Under the pieces are notes generated by a model. The model was given only the letters and a program-made list of their open reading frames with translations, searched no databases and was not told where the DNA came from. From positions 1 through 62,373 of IMG/VR virus record IMGVR_UViG_3300008120_000066: 62,373 nt of DNA, one strand, 5' to 3'. Source of the DNA: a virus. This document shows, piece after piece, positions 1 through 11,400 of this stretch (position 1 is its first letter; every line of letters begins with the position of its first letter). The position numbers and the translations under genes are program-made.

Positions 1-1
1 T

Positions 2-223
2 GAGGCTGGTGGAGCAGAAGCTGGTGGAGCAGAAGCTGGTGGAGCAGAAGCTGGTGGAGCAGAAGCTGGTGGTGCTGAAGGTGGTGGTGCTGAAGGTGGT
101 GGTGCTGAAGGTGGTGGTGCTGAAGGTGGTGGTGGAGAAGGTGGTGGAGGAGGAGAAGGTGGTGGAGGAGAAGGTGGTGGAGGAGAAGGTGGTGGAGGAG
201 AAGGTGGTGGTGGTGGTGGATAA
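2..223 (+). CDS. C-terminal Gly/Glu/Ala-rich tail of an upstream virion protein (5' partial)
   Basis: Frame 2 is open from the window edge to TAA at 221-223 and reads as a low-complexity tail: about five EAGGA-type units, then EGGGA units, then EGGGG units. At DNA level it is a run of 15-bp units such as GCTGGTGGAGCAGAA. The alternative frame (a Leu/Val/Lys/Glu-rich product from position 9) is a by-product of the repeat. In marine T4-like phages the gene just before gp25 is often the baseplate hub gp5, so this may be the end of gp5. That is inference from gene order, because no catalytic part is in the window. A similar Gly-rich linker occurs in the DUF4815-type protein. Confidence 0.6.
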   Translation, partial: EAGGAEAGGAEAGGAEAGGAEAGGAEGGGAEGGGAEGGGAEGGGGEGGGGGEGGGGEGGGGEGGGGEGGGGGG

Positions 224-238
224 ATCTTACAGAAAACG

Positions 239-246
239 AATAAATA
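239..246 (+). promoter_or_regulatory. Late promoter-like box AATAAATA abutting gp25
   Basis: AATAAATA matches the T4 late -10 consensus TATAAATA at 7 of 8 positions. With the usual T4 geometry transcription would start at about 252, one base before the gp25 ATG at 253, which would give an essentially leaderless message. In AT-rich DNA the box could be chance. Confidence 0.35.
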
Positions 247-252
247 AAAGAT

Positions 253-654
253 ATGGCGACAATTCAAAGAACAACACAAATTTTTAAAGATTTCGATATC
301 GCTTTCGCAGCACATCCTAATACTAAAGATGTTGCTAAAAAAACAAACGCAGAAGCAATAAAACAATCCTTAAAAAATCTATTACTAACTCAATACTATG
401 AAAGACCTTTTCATAGTGAAATAGGATCACCCATAAAGGGATTACTATTTGAATTAGCTACACCTTTATTACAACAAACAATACAAAGAGCAGTAATCGA
501 TACTGTTACCAATTTTGAACCAAGAGTTACCCTTGAGAATGTTTACGTTTTTATGAAAGATGAAACCAATGAAGTTAATATTACGCTTCTCTATGTAATA
601 ACTGGTTTAAACATTTTACAAGAATTAGAACTAACCCTAGAAAGAACAAGGTAA
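253..654 (+). CDS. gp25: Baseplate wedge subunit gp25
   Basis: The 133-residue product matches T4 gp25 in length (132) and in the family hallmark ERPFHSEIGS at residues 50-59, followed by the conserved helix and beta C-terminus of the gp25/lysozyme-like wedge fold. gp25 is a structural wedge protein that contacts gp6 and helps nucleate sheath assembly on the baseplate. It acts in the virion and has no catalytic role. It lies 29 bp after the preceding Gly-rich gene and 4 bp before gp6, as in other marine T4-like phages. There is no clear Shine-Dalgarno sequence, only A-rich sequence and the late-type box just upstream. Confidence 0.93.
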   Translation: MATIQRTTQIFKDFDIAFAAHPNTKDVAKKTNAEAIKQSLKNLLLTQYYERPFHSEIGSPIKGLLFELATPLLQQTIQRAVIDTVTNFEPRVTLENVYVFMKDETNEVNITLLYVITGLNILQELELTLERTR

Positions 655-658
655 TTCG

Positions 659-2425
659 ATGGCAAATACATCTAAACTAAGAGTAACAGAATTAGATTTT
701 GATGATATAAAAAGTAATTTAAAAACTTTTTTACAGTCTCAATCTGAATTTACAGATTATGATTTTGAGGGATCTGCGCTTTCAGTTTTACTTGACCTTT
801 TAGCATATAATACTCATTACAATTCAGTCTATGCAAATCTAGTTGCTAATGAAATGTTTTTAGACAGCGCATCAAAACGTGCGTCTGTTGTTTCATTAGC
901 AAAACATTTTGGATATACACCAACATCAAGAGTATCACCAAGAGCAAATATTAATTTACAGGTTGTTGTTACAGGTTCTCCAACAACATTAACACTTCCG
1001 AAATATACAACATTTACAACTACACTTGATGGAACAGATTATACATTTTATAATCTATCTTCTTTGACAAAAACACCAATCAGCGCTAATACCTTTTTGT
1101 TTGATAGTATTGAGATTGTTGAGGGGACACCATTATCTTATCGCTACACTGTATCTAATAATCAAAGATCTTTTGTTATACCAAATGTAAATGTAGATAT
1201 TACTACATTATATGTAGAAGTTCAAAATAGTGCAACAGATGCTACGAAACATACATATGTTAAAGCAACTGATATGGTATCCGTAACATCAACCGACAAA
1301 GTGTTTTTTGTTGAAGAAACACGAGATGGTCTATTCCAACTTGTGTTTGGAGACGATACTATTGGCAAACAATTAGTAAATGGTAACATCATAACTATTA
1401 CATATTTGTCATCTAATGGAATTACAACAAACAATTGTAATTCGTTTAATTTGGGAACTACTGCTGGTTTCACAGTTAACAGTTATACTATTACTCTTAA
1501 CACAAAAGCAACAGGTGGAAAAGAAAGAGAAAGTATAGAATCTATTAGATTTAATGCTCCCAAGTTCTTTAATACACAAAACAGAGCAGTTACTTCAGAA
1601 GATTACAAAAATATTATTGTTAGAGAATATGGTCAAATAGATGCTATTTCAGTTTGGGGTGGTGATGTAAATGATCCACCAATATATGGTAAAGTTTTTA
1701 TCTGCGCGAAACCAAAAAATGGTTTAAGTCTCAGTGATTCTGATCGTTATTTTATTAGACAGATCTTAAAGAATAAAAATGTTGTTGGTATTACACCAGA
1801 ATTTATTGACCCCGAATATTTGTACATGACAGTGGAAGCTGATACGTATTTTGATCCAGGACAAACATCAACTTCTAGTTCTACTCTACAATCAAATATT
1901 ATTTCAACAATTATTAATTACAGAGATTCTGATCTTGATAATTTTGATAGTATTTTTAGAAAGAGTAAACTGTCTAGATTGATTGATTATACCAACAAAG
2001 CGATTTTAAATAATAACATTAGAACAAAACTCTACAAAATATTGCCAATAAATACTGAATTAGAAGTGGACTATGTGATAAACTTTGTAAATTCTATCAC
2101 AAAAATATACTCATCGTCATTTAGATTAGTTGGTGATTCAGTTGATTATTATATGGAAGATAATGGTCAAGGAACAATGATACGTTATCATTACAACAAC
2201 AATATCAAAGTAATTGATGACTTAGAGTTTGGTTCTATTAACTATAAAACTGGTGTTCTAACAATACCACAGGTTCAATTTTCATTACTAACAGATACAT
2301 GTAAAATTTATGCAGAACAAGAAATACCAGATGTTAATTCTGTTAGAAATCAGATATTAACAATTCTTGAGAGCGATATTACAGTAAACGTAAGTATTGA
2401 TACAAGAAAATCGTTAATAAGGTAA
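659..2425 (+). CDS. gp6: Baseplate wedge subunit gp6
   Basis: This 588-residue protein (T4 gp6 is 660) has the N-terminal signature of gp6/baseplate-J proteins: a helical start with FEGSALSVLLDLLAYNTHYN at about residues 37-56, then LAKHFGYTP. The body is beta-rich, with NRAVTSEDYKNIIVREYG near residues 311-328, a motif typical of the family. gp6 forms the inner ring of wedges that joins six wedges around the hub. An AAGG ribosome-binding site precedes the ATG. The gene is tightly packed between gp25 and the gp7-like gene, with gaps of 4 bp on each side, so co-translation is likely. Confidence 0.92.
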   Translation: MANTSKLRVTELDFDDIKSNLKTFLQSQSEFTDYDFEGSALSVLLDLLAYNTHYNSVYANLVANEMFLDSASKRASVVSLAKHFGYTPTSRVSPRANINLQVVVTGSPTTLTLPKYTTFTTTLDGTDYTFYNLSSLTKTPISANTFLFDSIEIVEGTPLSYRYTVSNNQRSFVIPNVNVDITTLYVEVQNSATDATKHTYVKATDMVSVTSTDKVFFVEETRDGLFQLVFGDDTIGKQLVNGNIITITYLSSNGITTNNCNSFNLGTTAGFTVNSYTITLNTKATGGKERESIESIRFNAPKFFNTQNRAVTSEDYKNIIVREYGQIDAISVWGGDVNDPPIYGKVFICAKPKNGLSLSDSDRYFIRQILKNKNVVGITPEFIDPEYLYMTVEADTYFDPGQTSTSSSTLQSNIISTIINYRDSDLDNFDSIFRKSKLSRLIDYTNKAILNNNIRTKLYKILPINTELEVDYVINFVNSITKIYSSSFRLVGDSVDYYMEDNGQGTMIRYHYNNNIKVIDDLEFGSINYKTGVLTIPQVQFSLLTDTCKIYAEQEIPDVNSVRNQILTILESDITVNVSIDTRKSLIR

Positions 2426-2429
2426 CTAG

Positions 2430-5400
2430 ATGGTTGCGAAACAAAAGAATTCATTAGTAGTAAATTTTCAAGCGCCAGAATTTATACGCAGCGATTATGC
2501 GAAATTCATCACATTCCTAAAAAGTTACTACGAATATCTAGAGCAAACAGATAAAACTCTAGATGTTATGAGAAATCTAGATACATATAATGATATTGAT
2601 GAGCAAACTAATTCTCTAATCTTAAGTGTTTTTTATACAGCATTTTTACCAGATTTTCCACAGATATTATCAGCAGATAGAAAGTTTCTACTAAAAAACA
2701 TAGTAGACTTTTATAATTCTAAAGGTTCTAATGAATCTATTAAAGCATTTTTTAGAATTGTTTATGGTGAAGAAATCCAGATCTATCTACCAAAGATTGA
2801 TATTATTAAAGTCGGCGCTGGTATTTGGAAAAAACGATTTAAGATCAAACTTACTGGTATTTCTTCTGGAACAATTTACGAATTGCTTGGCCAAGAAATA
2901 TATCAGATCAGTTCAATAACAGGAAACAAAACTGTAAGAGCAAGAATTGTTGATTATGAGGAACTAACTGGATCTGTAATTATTACTGCAGATAATATTG
3001 TCCTAAACTTCGATAGTTCTATTCCTGTTTATACAACAAGAAATGATACTGGAGCAACAGTAACATTTACTCTAATTAATCAACTTGCTTCTGCAACAGT
3101 CTCCTATGGTGGTTTAAATTATTCATCTGGAGATAATGTTGAAATATCAACAGCCGTATCAAATACAGAAAATATACAAGTAGACAATGTAAGTTATGGT
3201 GTTGTTAGAGATATAATTTTAAACACTAATGGAGACAATTATTCAACATTAGATGAGATTTCATTTGATGACAATTATCTATTTAATCCTTCTGTTAATG
3301 TGTCAACAGCTGATAATACAATTACAATTAGCAGTGGAGTTTCTCTCACAACAGGAGATATTGTTACATATCGTGTAACAGTTGATAATAATAATAATGG
3401 AACAGCAGTTGGTGGATTAGTTGATGATACGAAATATTATATTATCACAGTATCCAACACAATTGTTAAACTAGCTACAACAAAAGAAAATGCTATTAAT
3501 GGTATTAGTATTGATCTTACCACTGTTGGTTCTGGAACAAAACACTATCTTGTTTACGAGTTACCAGGTGTTGTAAAAGCAAAAGCAAAAATTACAAAAA
3601 CATCTAGTGATGATCTGTATGGAGACGTTGCTGATCTTGAGGGTGAATACCCAACAATAGTTGACGATGAGGATAAACTGTTGTTTGAGGATGGTCAAAC
3701 AATTAAAGAAGAACTTGGCGAAACAAATACTTTTAAATCAATAACAAAAAACAAGTATAATACAGATGATGATCGAACTGGAATTTCTACTGGCTCGATT
3801 ACGTCAGACGACTTTGGTATTATGCCAGAAAATCAAGAGAATGATTCAGTTGTTTATACGAGATCATCATATAATGCATCTAATGGATTAATTAGACAGT
3901 TTCTTCCTGCAGTTTCTGATCCAAATAAACAATTTTCTCTTGAGTGGGCGCAGAATAAAGGTATTACTGCTGTTCTACAAGATGAGGAGTTGAGGGTTGG
4001 TTTCGCTTATGAAGATTCCTACGCAGCATCAGGAAGTTATACACCTTCTGATCCAATGACAATTGTTATTGAGTTTCAAAGCAATGAAGATTATAATAAC
4101 TTAGAGAGATATGAACTCGTAAGAACATGGGGAACTACAAGTTATCCAGAAATTAAAAATATTACGAGTTGGGATTATTCAACACCAACACAATATGAAG
4201 ATTTTAATCAGTTTAGTGAATTACAACACATTGGAATATATCCAGAAAGCGCAGCTGTTGTTTCTTATGGAGAAAAAACAGTTTCTCAGAAGGGATTTGA
4301 TCCAAATAACAAACCAATTATTTACATTCGTGAGCGTGTATCTGATGTTGATTCTTCATTTACTACTACACAAAGACCTTGGGAATATAAATTCGTATTT
4401 AAAGAAAACACAAAATCTAATATAAAAATATATGTAAATTCTCAACCAATAAAAACTGAGAATCAACTCATTAAGACAGAAGACAGTGCATTTACTCTGT
4501 TTAATGAGGACAATACATATTTGTTTAAAGAAATTTATACTGATGTTGATACTAAAGCAATAGATCCATCAATTGCTGGTTCTAATGATACATTTACATC
4601 AAATGATCATGGTTTTGTTCAAGGCGATAAAGTAAAATTTACAACCGATGACTCTACATCACATCATAGTAGTGTTGTTCCACCAATGGAATCTTTACTA
4701 AAACAAACAACTATTGGTGTAGCTTATACTGGAAAATTTTCTGATACAATTATTGCTAAATCAACTGGCGCTGATTCAGCTGTAATAACAATCGTAGATG
4801 ATGACACATCATATTATTTAAACAGTAATTATGGTGTCACACCAACAATTACAACAACAGGAACATTGCCTGTTTCTGCTCCTTGGGCAGGAATTGCTAC
4901 AAATGGTTCTGGTCAACTATTGCTTGTTAAGAAATCTAATAGTTCAATAGAAGGTGTTAGCGCATCATATTCCACAGACCCAACAAACGTATACTATACT
5001 GCAACATTATCTTCTACAACTTCTGCTCCAGCTTGGACTGAAGCAACATTACCAATTACAGGTGTATGGGGTAATGTAGAATATGGTAATGGAAACTATG
5101 TTGTTGTTCAGGGAACGGGAAATCCAAGAAAAGAACCAACATACAAATTTGTACCAGGAACACGTGCAGTTTATTCTTCAGATGCGACAAACTGGACACA
5201 AGTTACTCTGCCAATTTCAGACTACTGGACAGATTTAAAATTTGTTAATGGTAGATTTTTCTTATTGCCATATGGTAATATTAGAAATGAATTAAATGGT
5301 TCTGTTTATGAATCTGTTGTTGCAGGAGAAACACTTGAACTAAGAGCGCCTGTTGGTGCTGTGTTTACACGTGTTTTGTTTTCAAGTTATGGTGATCCTA

Positions 5401-8400
5401 CTGGAGCAAATGGTAATTATTATGTTGGAACTGTTGATTCCCCATTATCAATCAGTCAGGTTGAGAAACAGTTCTTAGGAAAAAACTATTCTTCGATTGT
5501 TGCTTCTGATACAATATTTGGAACAACAAATGTGGCTGGTAAAAGACTTTATGTCAAACTAGAATATGCGTACCAAAACCAAACACTTGGTTTGATGTCA
5601 TTTAATGGTTCAATCTGGGATCAAATAACATTTCCATTTAGTAAATGTGCTGATCTTGCTTATGGAAATGGTGTATATGTCCTTACATCATACAACAATA
5701 CAAGCGATTATGCGTACTCATATGATTTAATAAAATGGAAAACAGCAAGATTTCCGATTTCCGACAAAGAATTAAACAATTATGAAAATTTAGATAAGTC
5801 GTTTTGGTCAAGTGTTGTATTTGGTTACGATAAGTTTATTGCAACTTTCAACAGTGATCCTAACAAAGTAGTTAATTCACAAATTAAAAACAAGTTTGCT
5901 GTTTCTTCTGATGGTATTAACTGGGATACCCATACTAACGCAAGTTACGCATCAACAATAACTTCAACAGGATCAGCTTCAACAGGAAAAGGTTATTTTC
6001 TTGGTGGTCTTACGAGAATTCAATCTCCTCTGAATAATACTAGTTATACGGAAATTGATGGCATTAACTTTACTACAGAAGCAGCAATAAATCCAGCTGC
6101 TGCGTTAGTGCAACAAAGGTTTGGGGCATTTTCAACGCAATCAACAACAAAAGGATATGTAGCTGGTGGTGTTTATAATCCTGTCCCTTCATCTCCTGTA
6201 GGTGTGTGGATTAATTCCTTTGAGAATATTACTTTCTCTACGGAATCTGGATCTGCTATGGGTATAACTCTTGCTGCTGGTCGATATCAAGGAGCATCAA
6301 CACAAAATACAACAAGAGCATATTTTCTTGGAGGGAACGCAAGTGGTTCAGTTACATCAGAAGTTGATGGTTTAGTATTTTCATCTGAAACATATGATAA
6401 TCCAGCTTCGACATTAACAAATATTACTTTAAGTAATTCTGGATTAAGTTCAGCTACAAAGGGTTATACTCTTGGTGGTTATAGTCCATCAACTATTATT
6501 GAATCAATAGTATTTTCTAGCGCATCTACTAGTGTTCTTGGTACTGCACTTCCTACCGCAAGGAGCAGCGCAGGCAGTGTACAAAATTTGACAACAAAAG
6601 GATATGTGGGCGGATCAACTTCGCCATTTACTACAAGTATTGTTGGATTTGTTTTTTCGAGCGAATCTGTAACTTCTCAATCTGCTGTTTTGCAAATAGC
6701 ACGCCAAGAGGCTAGTGGTGTTTCTTCCAGCACTAGAGGCTACTTTGGTGGTGGAGTATCTTATGTTACTAGTCCAACAGTATTTACAAATTACGACGAA
6801 ATCGATGGTATTAGATTTGACACAGAATCATCGGTAAATCCATCTGCAGTGTTAACAAGTTCAAGATCATTTGCTTCTGGTGTGTCTTCTCCATCGACAG
6901 ATATTTCAATATCAACTAATTATGTGCCTGAGATAGAGCAATCTATTTATGACCCAACTGGTAAAGTATTTGCTTTCGTTGCTCAGAATAAAAAAAGAAC
7001 AGATGTAACAACTACTACTACTTTTACAAATTATGGTAATGGTTATTTTGGTGGTGGTCTTACTCCATCAACTAGTAGTGAAATTGATGGTATTAATTTT
7101 CAAACAGAAGCATCAGTAAATCCAGCTGCTACACTTGCTACTGCAAGATACATACCAACTGGAATGATGAGTTCAACTATTGGTTATTTCTTTTCGGGGT
7201 GGAGTAGTACTGCTGTATACGAAATTGATGGTATTCGTTTCTCAAACCAAACAGCAGTAAATCCTTCTGCTAGTTCAACTGCTCCAGTTGGTGGTCACAG
7301 TTCAACAACTGGTTCAATGTCGAATGATGGACAGCGTGGCTACATGCATAGTGGTCATATATCTCCACTCAACACTAATATGATACAAAGGTTTGATTTT
7401 CCAACAGAAACAGCTTTTCAACTTGTTGCTACTGCAGCATTACCAAGATACATGGGCGCTGGTGGATACTCTGCAGTAACCAACAAAGGTTATTATATGG
7501 GTGGTTATTCATACACAGCGCATGGTGTACCAGCAGATGGACCAACAACTGAAATTGATGGTTTAGATATGACATCTGAAACAGCAATTAATCCATCAGC
7601 TGTTTTATCTGTTCCTGTTTCTCATAATACGAGTTTAAATTTTACAAATTATGCCGTTGTTGTTTCTGGTTATGGTACTGGGGGAACAACTATAAATGAA
7701 GTAGAAACATTTACATTTGATACTGAAAGTGTAACGAATGTCGCTTGGACAATGCCAGCAGCAAGATTTGGAATAACTGGTGTTCAAAACATAAATTTGA
7801 ATAAAGGATTTATTGCTGGAGCTCAATCACCAGCAGTTCTTTCTTCAATGCTCAATTTTAACAATACAACATTTGTATTTGCTAATATTGCTGCTACTCT
7901 TGCTGCTGCAAGAGGATATATGGGTGGTGTTTCAGAACCAACAAGCACAACATCTTACAGCAATACAAGTTTATTTAACAGCGATAATAGTAGTATTGGT
8001 TTGTTTACGATGAAAGACCAATTGACAAAAAATAAATCGTATCTTGTAAATTATGTTTCATCTTCTCAATTTAAGTTGGCTAAATCAAGAAAAGATTTAA
8101 TTGATGGTGTATATGTTACAACTTCGCCACAAATAACTGACAATACAGGTTATGCAAAATTAATTACTGATCGTATTGACGCTGGTTCTCAAGACTCATT
8201 CACTAAAGCAAGTAAAAATGCGCAATTTAATGTGTATGCTAAGAAACAAACTGCTGGATTTCGTTCTTCGACAATGAAGATTAATCAAAATCCGAATGTA
8301 GCAACATACGATGATACTGAGAAGAGCTTTAAAAATTATACAAGCGATAACAAGTATTACATTTATGAGGCAGTTAATGAATCTACTGAATATCTTGTTA

Positions 8401-11400
8401 TGGAAAGATCTGATATTGAAGGAACAGATCAGGTAAACATTGAGTTAGAGTTAGATAAGAGAAGTGAGACTGAAAAATTGCATTATGTTACGTATCCATA
8501 TCTTGCTTCTGAAACATCAATAGTTTCTAAAGTTCAGGCAAATAATGAAATCGATATTCCAAACTACAGTAAAGTCAGACTGTTTGTTGATAGTTCTGTC
8601 CTTCAATCAGTAAATAGCGTTGAGAGAAATCCAGAAGAACTAATCTATAATGATTATGGTAGTTTTGATTTATCAGAAGATGCTACAGTTTTAAATAAAG
8701 AGAGAGATGAATACTTCAATCTTTCAAATCCTATTGTTTCAGAAACAAGCACAACGAAAACATATCGCAATAACTATAATGTTGTTCCATTTGGGCACGA
8801 GGATAAACCATATGTTGTTGGATTAACACCAGCAACAAATCAATTTTCTAGTGGACCTGGAGAATTTGGTAATACTGGTATTACTTCGTTTGTACAAAAT
8901 ACTAATATACGATTTAATGCTGATGCTGCATTTTTAGACAACACATTTTATACAATAGCAGCGAGTACTGAGCAAGCATACTACGATAATGATCCAAATA
9001 AACCGACAAAAGATGGAAGAACATTCCACACATTCTCATTTAATGTACCAAAAGAAGTCGGTGCGACATTTGATAATCCACTAACTGTTGCGATTAAAAA
9101 TCTTGTGACAAATAGACAAAATAACACAAGCCACAAAACAGTGGATTATGGCGATAAGATTTTGTTGGGAGAAACTGAAAAGTTATCAACAATAGTTCAA
9201 CTTCAAAAGAGACCAATAGAATGGACACCAGTTCTTACAGGAAATGTAAACTGGATTACTACAAATCAAAAAAATCTACGAATTTCAACAACAGGTTTTT
9301 CTGGTCAATCAACTTTCTATCCATACTATGAGCCAATAATTAAAGAAGTAAAAAATAATGATTTAATAAGAACCGTAAGTTCTAGCACTATTCTTAGATA
9401 TAACAACTTACCTTCTTATCTGGCTGGTTTACAAGCAACAAATTCAATTAATGATTCTGACACAGCAGCATTTTATACCAATAATAGAGTTCGTGTTTTC
9501 TTGCTAAGAAATCCAAGTTGGAATGCTGTTGATACTACAACTTGGCTAGCATTAACATTCGAAACAAACAAAAATTATATTGTTGACAATGCTACTGGCA
9601 CATCGCAGGCTATAAGTGTTTTCTACAAAGATTTTGAACCAGGAGGTCCATATACACTTGATAATAATTCTGCAATATATCTTTTCCAAAATTTAGCAGG
9701 TCCAAGTGCTGATAATTCTAAATATGGATTCTATAAACCAGGAACAGGCGATAATGTATGGGATGCGCAGGTGTTTTCTCGTGAGGGATTTATAAGAAAT
9801 GTCTTTGCCAGCGCAAGAATTAATAGAGTTACTGCAAATAGTGAGTGGATGTTTGGTTTAAATTCAGACCCCTCTAATAATGCAAGTTTCGATACAATCG
9901 ATTATTGTTGGTATCCTAACAGTAGTGGTGCTGCTAGCATTTATGAAAGTGGTTCATCTATCGGAACCTTCGGTACGTATACCGCTGGAAGTACATTTGA
10001 GATTACATATGATGGAACAAATGTAATTTACTATCTTGATGGTAATGAAAAAAGAAGGGTTACAAGATCAATAGGAAATCCATTGTTCCTTGATAGTTCT
10101 CTTTACAAGCAATATGGCACTAATACTACTGCTGTTTCAATGTTTGATGTAGATTTTGGTGAATTAAATGTGCCAGTAAGTTTTGATTTACCAAAAGTTC
10201 CAACTGACACAAGTGTTCCAGATGAAATATCTTTAGAAGATAATAGCGCAACAATTGCAGCAGAAACAAATATCTTTGGATTGCATGATGTTGGTGGAAA
10301 TTATTCTAATGTCACACCTTCTCTAGCGATTGAATTTTATTCTCCATCTCTTGCTTTAGATGTTGCTAAAAATGGTTTATCTAATTCAAATTCTAGCTAC
10401 CACATGGTTTATTACTGCGATAAAGCAGAGTATTTGAATGTTTCTACCGACACGCAGAAAACAACATACAAATTTTACAATTGTTGGAGTCCAACGAATT
10501 CAAATACTTTAAATGTAGCATCAACAGTAAACGATTATATTGTAACGATTCGTGATTTAACAAAGAATGATTATATTATTAAAAAGAAAAACGATTTTAT
10601 TAATAAGATAACAACAAATGGACTGTTATATCGTGATGTTTGGGTTTCGAAATCTTCTGACGATTATGGTAAGTATGTTAAATTCTATCCATCCTATGCA
10701 GATTCTGTTGCTGATACAAATATAATTTCGTTATCAACTTTAAATATCGGAACAGCAAAAACTTTTAATCAAACATCATATTCTGGTAACTCAATTGTTG
10801 CTGAAGATCCTAGCGTATCAAAAATTGGACACTCCTATTATGGAGCAATCGAAGAGAACGATATTTTAAGAACCTTCCGCTTTGATCCTAATGTTGATGT
10901 TTCTGCAAATGCGATTACTATTTCAAATCATGGTTTACGAAATGGAGATAGAGTGTTATACCGAGTAGATTTTAATGGTGCAAAAATAACTGGTCTAACA
11001 GATAACACAATTTATAGTGTTATACAGAGAACAGACAATACATTAAAACTCTCAAGCGACGAAACTACAGCAATTACACTTACTGCTTCTGTTGAAACTG
11101 GAAAGAGAAATTATTTGCAAATTTATCCAGAATCTTTAGACTTTGGATCAACTAAAACATTATTTAATACTAAAACTGAATACTCTGTTTCTTCATCAGA
11201 TCTCGTTCCATATTCTATCGCAACAGGACTAATCTCAAACCTTGGAGAAAAGCAATATGTTGTTGAGGGGAGAAATGATATTCTACAGGTCCAAGATACT
11301 ACATTTGCCTTTAAAAATCCAGTAGAATTTAATACTGGAGATTATATTCGTATTGAACTAGGTGGTGGGGATCAATTAAAAGACCATGATGGAACCATAT

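Noticed and set aside
9-287. ORF of 92 codons rich in Glu, Lys, Leu and Val
   Set aside because: It is a shifted reading of the 15-bp repeat. Frame 2 gives the Gly-rich tail typical of virion proteins and ends cleanly before gp25.
5988-7935. CRISPR array or diversity-generating retroelement suggested by repeats
   Set aside because: The repeats are in-frame protein repeats of uneven length without spacers, and no reverse transcriptase or template repeat is seen in the window.
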